A DNA stretch of 64,000 nucleotides from Argyresthia goedartella (Eukaryota > Arthropoda > Insecta > Lepidoptera > Argyresthiidae). Shown piece by piece: positions 39,093 through 50,500 of the stretch (position 1 is the first letter of the stretch; each line of letters opens with the position of its first letter). A program made the translations under genes and the position numbers. The notes beneath the pieces are model-generated. The model did not search any database. It worked only from the letters and a program-made list of their open reading frames with translations, and was not told where the DNA came from. The DNA is taken from positions 811,001 to 875,000 of the forward strand of contig OX463822.1 in assembly GCA_949825045.1 (NCBI GenBank), in the 5' to 3' direction.

Positions 39093-42000
39093 ATTGTAAC
39101 CGATACCCTATAATATGAAAACTTTTCACTCAGCTAACTATTGTTTCATTCTAAAATATTTAACTTGCCATTGCGTATAACGTGCTTGCCATCCTTAAGT
39201 CTCTCCTTCGTCGTTGGCTTTTTCTGTTATGTAAGATTTTATGAGACATCACAATTATTCCCATACTTGTAGGAAGTTAACACATCCCTAAAATGGTTTT
39301 TTCGTGTATCTTTTGTAACATATTGCCGGCAATATTTCTACTTCTTCCTCCTCTTTTGTTCGATACATTCATGTTCCGATTTGAGTGCTCACAGGTTGTT
39401 GTATCTGTATTTCAGTCCGGTAACACAGGCCATTGCAGGGCACGTGCATCTGTATCGATAGGCCACGTACAATAATATTGCCTAACAAATAACGTCTAAA
39501 GTTGCCTCAGCACGACTTTGGCACAATTGTGATTGTCCAAAAGATGTCCGCGTCTTTGTATATAGAAGTGAGCAGTGCAGCAGTGCGTCAACCCAGGTCA
39601 CGCACTCCACTGACAGAGGGACAACAGTGTGACGTCAGCAGTGCAATGGCAGTAGCTCATGGAAATTATCCGGAAGTACAATGCATGCTGCTGCAACCTA
39701 TACAATACTGCAACCGACGTAGGTGATGTTTACTTACACGTGAGTTCACGTGATGGTTGTGAGCATCATTATCAAATGCTCCTGTACAGTTACAATCCGA
39801 AAATGTTAGATTTTCCACAATAGTATGGCAGTTTGAAGGAACAGCGTTTTTGCGGTACGCACACAACATGTAATGGCGGGCCATGTTAACTATTCAAAAA
39901 AAAACAACTTTGCATACTAATACTAATGATTCTTAAAATTATATATTTGATACTTATCGCTATTCAGTGCTGCATTATTATTATTTTCAAATATGAAACT
40001 AAAAAATTATTAAGAAAATCATTCATCATTTTTCTTATACATTGTATTATTTAATTAGTGTAGTCGATGTTGGCTTATTTTCAAGTAAGCCAGGAACGAA
40101 CGAAGCATGTGTTACACGTTACACGTGCCGTTATTTGGTCAATGAATCTAATACCAGATTTACGCAACCAAACAATCACTATAACATTATTCACGAATAA
40201 ATAAGTATTACGCGTCAAATATTGTACCCTTGGCCAAGCTAATTTCTGCCATAATGATTGGGTCATGTCATGAACATATCAACGACAATTAATTTATTGA
40301 TCAAAACATGATAACATCCATTCGAGTTGTTACAGTAACTTGACACTTGTTACTTCAACGAATACCTGTGAGTCAAAACAGACAAAATTCAGAATGAACG
40401 AAATATACTGCTATTGTCGTTTACAAAATATTTTCTAGCGGTTCGGAGTTTCCTGTTGCCATAATGAATTATTCCTTTTCGCTGGGGTGATGGTACCGAT
40501 CTATTCTGTCATTTTGTTCCTGAGCTTATCACTGTCTCGTTTCATCATTATCATGCTACTTACTACACAGCAGGGCTGGACCATAGACCCTTCTCTGTCG
40601 CACCTATCACCTCGTTCCTGTGAGTGCCCCCCTGCACCAGCGATATTCCACCACTTCATGTCGGGCCACCACTGTGACTAGCTAAGTTTGCACATCTAGC
40701 CAAGTCTCCTAGAAGTGGATCTGCCTGCCCTCTACTGATTTGTCACTCATCTTTATCTTCATTTAGTTCTGTCACAGTCTCGTAGTAACAAATGTGGTAT
40801 TCGTAAGGGCAGCTACCGATTGTAAACGAACACATGCCAATGCATCAATTAATGATATCGTGCCGAGCAGAGGTCATACATGCGCACGCGTTGTTTGGAT
40901 GTTACACATAAGTAGTGAGAGCACAAGACATATCTACTATGTCTTCTACACTAATGTAGGTAGAGGAAGTTGGGCTCGGAAATAAATGTGTATAAACCAC
41001 TACCGAGTGTAGACATCAGACGAATAGAGGGAGGTGACGATGGGAGAGTTGAGGACAAGGGTGGCGATAGAGAAGGAGAACACCAACAAATAGCCATTGA
41101 TAGTGTGAAATGTAACTAAAACAAACCTATTAAAGCATCGATTTACTAGTAATATTCCATCACAGTTTTTGTAACTAAACTCTATTGCTCATATGTATAA
41201 TATACGCTGATCCATTGGCCCCATTCTCTACTATGTTTACAGGTTGCAGGTCATGCGAAACGATTGTCCTATTATTAGCTTAGTAGCTCAAGTTTTGTTG
41301 TCTCTATAATTAAATACTTCACCAAATTTGGGAATTGATTCCCAAATTACAAAGATCCTCTATCATTTGAATGGTAATAATCTTACGAATCAAGTGTTAT
41401 GTTCCATTAGTAGGTTACTCGTATTCAGCGATATGTGTGCCCTTTGTGTTTATAATTGTTTTTGAAAATCAGTGCACGTTATTTTATGTTATGATTAAAA
41501 TCTTTCAGTTATATTATTCTATAGTTATGGTACGGATGATTTCACTATGAGAGCTTGCAAGGCCACGTCGTCGTCCAGCTCACTCATCATTTGTATAACA
41601 TTCCCGCATTCGGTCCGCTCGGCTCCGCAATAAGTAAAGCGCACAATTAACATCAACAAACCCGCTGTTATCAAACCTGACCATGCCACGATTAACTATT
41701 TCTTTAGTCAGTCTGTAACTGGCGTAAAAAGTTTTGAATACAATCCAATATTGCGCATTGTTTTATTCAATTGCAGAAGCATTAATTATTGTAGTGAAAG
41801 TGACTGTTAGCTAGATACTACAAATGTACATACAAACTTTCTGTACATTCTCTGTTTCTACTCGTTTTGTAGTTATTTGGAAGAAATTTCTGAATATTGA
41901 CAAATGCATTTACCAAATCGGAAAAAATATGAATACAGCCTTTTCCTTCAATGGGAACTAACTGTTAGAAAAAAGAAACTACATAGATGTTATTCACATG

Positions 42001-42480
42001 CAACGTGTTTAACTTTGGATTTAATATGAATATCGATATGGTTCTTGCGCCTAAAAATAGGTATTCAAACGATCTTAAAACGTACTATTCGAAAATATAG
42101 ACATAATCAGTGGTTTTGCAAAAATAGATAAAAACACACAACTTTCGCACTGTTCCGCCGCAGCGACCGTAGTGACAGTCATGTTGCAATGTGAGCTGTA
42201 TGGACTTTATTTAAATGTAGCACATTCAAAATGTCCACCACCACGATCGACTTGCTAATTTTACCGACTTGTGAATACACATAGTATAATGGTATCTGCG
42301 GTTCATACTATAATTTTGTTCCTACCTATTTATTTGGTTGACTATATATTGCTTCATTGTTTTCAGTAGAGAAGTGTTGTTGAAAAATTAGTGTCGAGGA
42401 AAACATTTCAGTGTTAATTGTAGTTGCTACTGTTATAGAAGTTAGAGAGTTAGAGGTTGCATCTCATAAAAATAAAAAAT
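39093..42480. other. Long AT-rich non-coding stretch
   Basis: Scattered ORFs of 60-75 codons show no composition, motif or length that would mark a gene. No transposon ends were recognised. If the 36.0-kb exon belongs to the transporter, this is part of its first intron. Confidence 0.5.
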
Positions 42481-42483
42481 TGT

Positions 42484-42556
42484 AGCCCATCAACATCCCC
42501 ACCGAGGGGCACGCGCCTTCACCCGGGTACGAGTCAGGTTTAATCATATCTCAATC
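42484..42556 (-). repeat. Dispersed repeat fragment, inverted relative to 36.3 kb
   Basis: GTAGCCCATCAACATCCCC, then CCGAGGGGCACGCGCCTTC, is the reverse complement (with changes) of 36,285-36,350. Confidence 0.55.
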
Positions 42557-43229
42557 TTTGGTGAACTGTATTGTGATACCATTGCACGATACAGGAACGG
42601 GCTTCATTCAATTTTTTATTTTATTATTAATAAATTACAAAATCTTTATGATTTGTTCAAAAGTTCTACTTGGTTTTCAAAAAATAGTTGTATGTAGAGT
42701 GTACGTGTTGGTTGCATGAGAGGAGTCGCATCTATTTACATGTTTAATGCACTAAATCCCCTCCCGCCTGTTGGACGTGGACCTTATTACCTTATTATTA
42801 GTTTAGGAATGTATGGAATAAAATAAATAAAGCCCATTATAACGTATTCAAATGGAAATGGGTGCCTTGGTGATGTTCTGGTTTTGAACCTATAATCTGA
42901 ATTGCTAAAATGTTGTGGTAACACCCCACCCCTGCTGTCACTTCCAAGGATATACTCGGGACCTAATAAATATTAGTAAGAACCAGTCGTGTAAGACAGG
43001 TACTACCAACAGTTTGTCATCAAGGACAAGGTACTTCGATGACGGACTACTGATGATGCTCGTGGAAGACACACGTCTCGGTGAGCGGTCATTCTAACCA
43101 TCAACAAACAACCATATTCAACGTAATGCCACTTACAATCAAACAGTTAGAGGAATGTAAATGGCTTATGATTGTGTACATTTTTATAAATTTGCGTCGT
43201 ATCACGGTGACATGTGGTTTATTTGTGAT
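42557..43229. other. Spacer with no gene seen
   Basis: AT-rich; nothing recognised. Confidence 0.5.
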
Positions 43230-43731
43230 AGTTAGTACTGTGGGGTATATCAGTCAAAGTCATTGGTTAAGTCATTTTGGTTATAAGCCCATACTTAGCA
43301 TACCTCATGAAACATAGTTTATAAAAATATGGTTTTGTAAAAGTTGGGAGACAAGGATGATCCTTCAAATTTCAGACCAATAACTGTATTTCCGACACTT
43401 AGTAAAATAATTGAAAATAATATTTTCTATCAAATGCTCTCATACTTCAGCCGTACAAAACCGTACCGATGTAAGGTATTTGATTATATTGATCATGATA
43501 CGCTATTAATTAAATTTAATCATAACATAGTTGGAAATAAAGCATTGGATATTCTAAGATCATATTTCATCAAAACGATTCAAAGGACTGAAACCAACGG
43601 CGTTAAATCTAATGGATCGGATGTAAAATCGGCGTTCCACAAGGCCATTCCAGGTTCCATATTAGGCCCTCTTCTTATTCCTGGTATATTATTATATTAA
43701 CGATCTGCTTTTATGATGGAGAAATTTAACT
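43230..43731 (+). pseudogene. CR1-like LINE, copy E, RT fragment
   Basis: Matches copy A from about 1,758 to 2,390: GTGGGGTATATCAGTCAAAG, then the NFRPI region, a DYIDHDTLLIKFNH stretch and the GSILGPLLIPG region. Several deletions and shifts. It stops at the palindrome starting at 43,732. Confidence 0.8.
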
Positions 43732-43769
43732 CAAGCGACAACACTATGTCATAGTGTTGTCGCTTGAGA
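43732..43769. repeat. Perfect hairpin, 18-19 bp arms, loop of 1-3 nt
   Basis: CTCAAGCGACAACACTAT, GTC, then ATAGTGTTGTCGCTTGAG. The right arm continues the LINE sequence (copy A has ATAGTGTTGT at this point); the left arm is its inverted copy. Confidence 0.9.
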
Positions 43770-44184
43770 TAAACTCATAATTCGTGCCCTTGCCGCCTAC
43801 TTACCATAAGCGACCCTTTTATCGAAATGCCATGTTTATCTTACTTCGACGATTTTTTCAAACTGCAACGTATGGTACATTGACGTTTCCCGCCAAAATA
43901 CATCCAATATAAAGTTTTAGCAACCGCGTCTTTCATCGTCAGTACAAGTACCGACAGAATATCAGCGTTGCAGGATCTCCTGGAGGTCATTTCAGGTCAT
44001 GCTGAGTCGGTGTCGATTTGCTTTTGCGATACACTCCGCATGGCGTCGTTCTGCCTATCCTCATTTTGTAATTTTGTTTTGTCTTCATGTGCGTCTATTA
44101 TTTCCTACTTGTATTTATTTATTTATATCTTTATATTGTGTCTTGTGTGACAGTTGAACAAATGTGCTTTCATCATCATCATTG

Positions 44185-44336
44185 AAATACACATTCTGTG
44201 AAAATGTCAACTCTCTACCTATTACGGTCCATGAGATAAAGCCCGCTGACGGACGGATGGACGGACAGACGGACGGACGGACAGCGGAGGCTTAGTAGTA
44301 CGGTCCCGTTTTGCCCCCTCGGGCACGGAACCCAAA
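44185..44336 (+). repeat. 3' half of the AGGGTTCCGTACC MITE, third copy
   Basis: Shares the GTGAAAAT..TCAACTCTCTA stretch, the GACGGACGGACGG run and the GGTCCCGTTTTGCCCC end with the two copies at 49.5-50.6 kb. The 5' half is missing. Confidence 0.7.
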
Positions 44337-44370
44337 CAGTCTCTCCTGTAAACATTCATTTCTGTCGCTT

Positions 44371-44660
44371 ACACTAGGTTGGTGGTAACACTAGGTTGGT
44401 GGTAACACTAGGTTGGCGGTAACACTAGGTTGGTGGTAACACTTGGTTGGTGGTAACACTAGGTTGGTGGTAACACTAGGTTGGTGGTAACACTAGGTTG
44501 TTGGTAACACTAGGTTGGTGGTAACACTAGGTTGGTGGTAACACTAGGTTGGTGGTAACACTAGGTTGGTGGTAACACTAGGTTGGTGGTAACACTAGGT
44601 TGTTGGTAACACTAGGTTGGTGGTAACACTAGGTTGGTGGTAACACTAGGTTGGTGGTAA
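44371..44660 (+). repeat. Minisatellite, 17 copies of a 17-bp unit
   Basis: The unit ACACTAGGTTGGTGGTA repeats head to tail over 290 bp with very few changes (a few TTGTTGG or TTGGCGG variants), so expansion is recent. Confidence 0.95.
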
Positions 44661-44727
44661 TGGCTCGCTTTGTCAGTAACAGTCTAGATAGGTTAACTAT
44701 AGCTCTCATTGTATGTTGGGTCTAGAA

Positions 44728-44790
44728 GCCTAATTGTCTCATTGATATGAGACAATCAGCAGTGATCTAGACACTGTGTCTAGATCACTG
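44728..44790. repeat. Two adjacent hairpins
   Basis: ATTGTCTCAT-TGAT-ATGAGACAAT is followed directly by AGCAGTGATCTAGACAC with its reverse complement TGTCTAGATCACTGCT and a loop of 1-3 bases. Confidence 0.85.
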
Positions 44791-45029
44791 CTGAACGAGA
44801 TAACTAATTTCAGCAACGAATTTCTACAGTCAGTCATTTTCGTGTTTAGTTTATTTAGGTGTAACAATGACCTTTCAGTCTAGTCGAAGGTCATAACATA
44901 GGCATATCTTACATTTTATTTAAGTACCTTGAAGATATTGAAAATAATAATAAATAAATAAATAAAACAAAATTCCAGATTTCACAGCTGGCAAATGAAA
45001 CCCAAACAAAATAATTCAAATGCAATCAT

Positions 45030-45290
45030 CAAATGAATATTTTCTTCTTTCTTTTTTCATTGCAAATAAATATACACTCCAGGATAGCAACCGGAGATCC
45101 CACACGATGTCTCTCTTTTCAACTCCTCGGCAAAACACTCCCGCTTGCAAACACTCGCTTAGGGCGTTTAGGGCGATCCTTCTGTGGTACGCACTTCCTT
45201 GCGCTATTAGATATAGTCCCCCAATTTTGTTTTACTTTTATAACTTTTAAGAAAAGATTGAAAGAGCATTTCCTTTCTCTTTCGTGATAG
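45030..45290 (+). pseudogene. LINE-II ORF2 C-terminal fragment
   Basis: Frame-shifting remains of the LINE-II C-terminus end in KKRLKEHFLSLS, close to the KRLKEHYLSLPY of the 33-kb copy. A related 3' UTR piece (AAATCTCTCTTTAGAGATAAG) lies at about 45,955-45,980. Confidence 0.65.
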
Positions 45291-45428
45291 GTACTTTTAA
45301 AGGTATATGTTTGATATATATTTTATTTTATCTACACACGTATCATAAACCCTCTTTACTGCGTACAAAAACCGCACGTTACGATCAGCATAATGTTAAA
45401 CTACTTGGTAAAAACTCATTTCTTATCT

Positions 45429-45466
45429 GAAAAATTACACATTATGACCATTATGTGTAATTTTTC
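45429..45466. repeat. Hairpin, 14-bp arms
   Basis: GAAAAATTACACAT is mirrored as ATGTGTAATTTTTC around a loop of about 10 bases. A 23-bp direct repeat (CAAATTTCGAACGCCGATGC...) follows at 45,482 and 45,550. Confidence 0.75.
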
Positions 45467-46080
45467 TACACATTATGACACTCAAATTTCGAACGCCGAT
45501 GCCCGCCTGCATGCCGCCCTTAGTTTGTCTGTGATGTTGGTACTTACATTCAAATTTCGAACGCCGATGCCCGAAGTTGGTGCTACAGAACAAGCTAAAC
45601 AACTGCAGAGCCACAATGCCGGTCAAACATGCGGTTCCTGAACACATCAAAGAGAGCTTATGATATGTGTGTAGATAAACTAGTGTATGTAACTGTACAT
45701 AATTAGTCATTAAAACTCTCGAGTGATATTATTATGAACTCTCCCACTCTCGAGTATTAATGCCCTCCATTATGTAGCAGTCACATAAACTACTATTATG
45801 GTATTGTATTTTATTTATTATAAACATATTTTTTATATCATTATGTTTAAGTTTCGTATTTAATTATTAGAGGCGTAATTAGAGGCGTATAATTTTAATG
45901 CGCACTAAGAATCTCCTGTTGCACAGCTTTTTCTGTCCTGCCTAGGATTTCTGCTAGAAATCTCTCTTTAGAGATAAGCCTGCCTTTGCTCATAAAATGT
46001 TTTGTTGATACCATTAAGATTTCTGTGCCATAAATAATATGAATAATACTAATTAGAAATTGTTTCTTTATTACCAAAAA

Positions 46081-46325
46081 AGTACAATAAGTCATTGCAG
46101 TAAAAAATTAAATAAAAAAGTGGTTAGTAATAATTAAGTATAATGCGACCTCGTGTAATCCTTGTTGAACTGTTTTCTCTCGTACAATAAGTCATTGCAG
46201 TAATGACTTATTGTAAAAATTTACAATAAGTCATTGCAGTAAAACATTAAATAAAAAGGTGGTTAGTAATAATTAAGAATAATGCGACTTCGTGTAATCC
46301 TTGTTGAACTGTTTTCTCTCGTAAC
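46081..46325 (+). repeat. Tandem duplication of about 115-137 bp with an internal hairpin
   Basis: ACAATAAGTCATTGCAGTAA onwards to TTGAACTGTTTTCTCTCGTA occurs twice with few changes. At the junction ACAATAAGTCATT is mirrored as AATGACTTATTGT with a 5-base gap. Confidence 0.85.
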
Positions 46326-46471
46326 ACCTCGTACAATACTCCATAGCCCACAAACAATGTGCGCGAGTCGTTATGTGAAATGTGAATGGCTGTAGGTTTA
46401 ATTGTTATGTGTTATGATTCACTATTATTAAACGTAGGCAATATGAGTGTATAGGACAGATAGTATAAAAC

Positions 46472-46575
46472 ATGGCCGAGGAGAGTATCACGAGCATTGA
46501 TGATGGGTGGAGCGCCAGTATAGGCAGTCGGGGACATGGAAACTTAACTGTTTGTGTTCAGCTAGGAAGACTCAG
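46472..46575 (+). other. Possible small exon upstream of the transporter
   Basis: An ATG in good context (AAACATGG) opens 34 codons (MAEESITSIDDGWSASIGSR at the start) ending in CTCAG followed by GTAATT, a plausible donor. Spliced to 47,410 it would be out of frame with the transporter ATG, so it could only be a 5' UTR exon or belong to another transcript. Weak. Confidence 0.2.
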
Positions 46576-47409
46576 GTAATTTTGTGCATACTCTGATGTT
46601 CCGCAAGGTAGGATCATTGCACAGTTAGACACTGAATTAGCTGCTTATTATTAGTTTATACATATAATACAAAAATAATAATTCATTAATTATTATTCAG
46701 TTCCTTGCTGGACTTCTTATTTACACAGTGTTGAAAAATATGTTGATCAGATTGCGAGTAAACTGTTGTTGTCATAGTTGTTGAAAAAGATGGTTCTAAC
46801 ATAATGACTTACTTAAGACTAACTTTTTTTCGTAATATGTAAGTTCCTAGTGCAGTGATCAACCATGCAGAAAGAAACACAAATGATTCATCATAACGGT
46901 AAAGGAATTTGTCAAACAAAGACACGGACTCGAATTTGTAGTATAAAACTAACAAAATTACAATAATGCGTACAGTTTTAGTTCCGAAACAGTCAAGCTT
47001 ACTTGAGTTAAACATTTTGTTTTGAACATTTTCTCCTGTCATTACACCTTATACTTACATGGTGGCATGGCAGGCGCACAGCTAAGCACTGCTGTTACCT
47101 TTAACGTTAACTTTAAGTTTTTACAGTGTTAGACGAAATCAGCTTCGGATTTGTCTCTGAATATCAGCCTAGTCAACGGGCTCGGAGCTACTGAAATGAA
47201 ACTAATCAGTGACTTTAGATGACTTCGAGTCATTTCCTGTGTTATCAAATGGGACGCCACAGTCGGCGCTACTGGTTGAGGTCTCGTTTGTGACTCGTGA
47301 TTTATTTAGCTGCTCCAGAATCAGCACATACTTATTGATATTCCCTTACGAAGAAGAAATTCAATGTTCTGTAAAAAACCACGCAATTATAGCTTGAGCT
47401 CTTTTCCAG

Positions 47410-47579
47410 ATGGCGGGTCCGGGTCGGGAGGGCCAGTTCAACCTGGATGGCATCCTCTCGGAGCTGGGCAGTTTCGGCAAGTACCAGCTGCTGCTGCTGC
47501 TGCTGCTGTCTTTCCGGGACTCCTTCCTGGGGATGTGCAACTACCACTATGTGTTCACAGCCGCCGATGTCGCAAGCAG
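47410..47579 (+). CDS. Transporter exon 1 (start codon, TM1)
   Basis: It begins right after CTCTTTTCCAG and ends GCAAGCAG before GTGGGT, phase 2. It encodes 56 residues with a poly-Leu TM1 (a CTG run) and YHYVFTAADVA. Its second half is tandemly duplicated 119 bp downstream. Confidence 0.88.
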
Positions 47580-50500
47580 GTGGGTGCGAGTACCACTTCA
47601 TGTTCACACCTGCTCCTGCTGCTGCTGTCGGTCTGGGACTCCTTCCTGGGGATGTGCAACTGCCACTATGTGTTCACAGCCGCCGATGTCGCAGGCAGGT
47701 GGTTGCAAGCATAGATTTAGCATCACTTATGAAACTAGCTCGTCGTTGGGTACGAGTCTTTACCATTCATTCTCAAGTGCAAATAGGTTGAAATTGTAAT
47801 AATGGAGTGATTGGGATCCAGTGTTAAAAGTATCCCTTTTAACCCTGGATCTCTGGCTCGCCTAAAATATACTCCCCCTTTCCCCCAAAACTGAGTACTG
47901 GGCATAAATTACTCCCTTTCATCAAAGCACCTTGCTGGTCATATGCGGGTTACTTGCTTGCTAAATATACTCCTACATTCAATTATAAAACTTATTTAAC
48001 TGTAATTGCTAATGAAACGTAGCACTATCGATTTTATTGAGTAGGTAATGACGCTTTATACTGCTTACAAAAATCACAAATGGCCCAAACACGTGACGAG
48101 TACGTTGATGTAGTTGTAACACACAGGCAGAACTACAGGATCACAAAAGAGATCATATAGCTGTTGTGAGCTCATGACAAAACACCAAGTAGCACGCTTT
48201 AACCACATCTGAGAACACGCTCTATTATGTTATGGAAAATGCATAGCGATAGCATACAGCTTGCACCCACGGGCGCAAAATGCCTTATTTGGCTTATCGG
48301 CGGCGGCGGCGGAGCCTACTTTGTTGGAGACTTAATGCCAAATACGGCATTTTGCGTCTTCGGATGTGCTAAGAACCAGGCGTTGTTACCGTAAAGGCGT
48401 CAGCGTACCCATACCTATTCCACTACATATGGGCATAGAAACGATATTATAACAATGAGTTCTCATTCTGGTCACTTTCGACTTATTAGTTCAACCACTA
48501 GAAATCTGTAATCCAGGATTGATCGGTAAGTCGAATTATAAGTTTGCCAATTAGATAAATAATTATGGATCATTTGCGGACTCCATTATTTTCCATTGAT
48601 TATTCTCTCTTCCATACAAATCCTGACCGCCACGGCCGCCCGGCCCAAAATGTATGGAGTACTCAAAGCAACTCTGATCAAATCGGTTTTATAGTGAAAG
48701 TTGCTCAGAATGATGTCTCTATTGGGTCCAGACATGTTCTTTTGTCCGTAACGTACCTCCGTATCCGGATTGGCTGCGATCTAGACGCGCCGTACCACAC
48801 TGTGCCGTACCGAACGGGCGTCCAAACTAGCGTTCTTGGATCGCGGCGCTGATATACCTCGCGCGATGAGTTATCAGCAGTGGCCTAGAATGCGCAGTAG
48901 TCCTTTTCAATACCTGTACATATGCGCAGTAATTCCCGCCAACGTCGCCCAGCGCTCTTAATTCGTGGCGCGCGGTATACCATACGGAGGTACGTTACGG
49001 ATAAAAGAACATGTCTGGAACAATCTAGACTACACATTTCTCTTGCACAGTCGATCTATCATAACGCTAACCGTATTCTATATCTGTAAAACAGGTACTC
49101 GTGAAATAAATGCCGACAGCTTGCAAATTAATGTTTTAAAAGCTGTTCGTCAACTTCAAGTTGTCGTTTGACCGATATGTAAAGCGACTAGCAGGTTCCC
49201 ACGTTCCCTCGCGCAAACTAGTGTGAAAATGGCCTTTGCATACAAACATTAACCTCCTCTCCTCTTCCCACCTGAATGGTTCCGTACCATTGTACAAGAA
49301 AACTTAAAAACTTAAAATAATAAGACAAAAACAAAAAGGGAATAATATCCGAACATGGATACGAACCCAACATACTAAGATTGCGAATTCAATTTCAAAC
49401 CAATTGCGCCACCACAACCATGGATACGCTGCGAAATCTACGATCATATTTGAATCATGTTATGGTTTGTTTGAATCCCTAAAATGCAATGAACCACGGA
49501 AAAATGAGGTAAAAATTATTAAAAAAAAACGGAGCTCATAACGTAACAATGATTGGGTAGGGATAAAAAAAGGTAGATAAACGAGGTTGTAGACAATTGT
49601 ATCAGCTTTTCATTATGTTGTACAACAAATTTGCCTAATCATTAAAAAAAAACGGTCAAGTGCGAGTCTAAATCGCGCACGAAGGGTTCCGTACCACCGT
49701 TCAATGGAAGCGATGGTGTGGAGTGAATAGTTTGGATTTTACACAGCAAAATATTGTTTACAAAGTTATTGGTGCGGTTACTTTTACACTCCATGTACGT
49801 AACCAGGTGCATCCATAAGTTTGTATGTGGTATTGTTGTATGGGAGCCCCTTTAAATATTTATTTTATACTGTTTTTTAGTATTTGTTGTTATAGCGGCA
49901 ACAGAAATACATAATGTGTGAAAATTTCAACTCTCTAGCTAGCTAGGTTCTTGAGATACAGCCTGGTGACAGACGGACGGACGGACGGATGGACGGACAG
50001 CGAAGTCTTAGTAATAGGGTCCCGTTTGGAACCCTTCGGGTACGGAACCCTAAAAACGGAGCTCATAACTTGACAATGATTGGGTACGGATAAAAAGGGT
50101 AGATAAACGAAGTTGTAGACAATTTTATCAGCTTTTCATTATTTTGTACAAAAAATTTGCCTATGCATCGTTTTCGAGATGTAAGCAAAAGCACCGGTTA
50201 TGTGCGAGTTTAACTCGCGCGCGAAGGGTTCCGTACCACCGTACAATGGTAGATATGGTGTGGAGTGAATAGTTTGGATTTTACATAGCAAAATGTTGTT
50301 TACAAAGTTATTGGTGCGCCTACTTTCACACTCCATGTACGTAACCAGGTGCATTCATAACTTTGTATGTGGTTTTGAAAGAATTGTTGTATGGAAGCCC
50401 CCTTAAATATTAATTTTATTCTGTTTTTTAGTATTTGTTGTTATAGCGGTATGTTATACATGTGAAAATTTCATCTGCCTAGCTATCAGGGTTCATGAGA

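Noticed and set aside
46472..46575. First coding exon of the transporter
   Set aside because: Splicing to 47,410 would be out of frame with the conserved N-terminus; kept only as a weak possible untranslated exon.
47364..47799. Three overlapping plus-strand frames over exon 1
   Set aside because: Only the frame from 47,410 continues in phase into exon 2; the others arise from the duplicated exon half and the CTG run.
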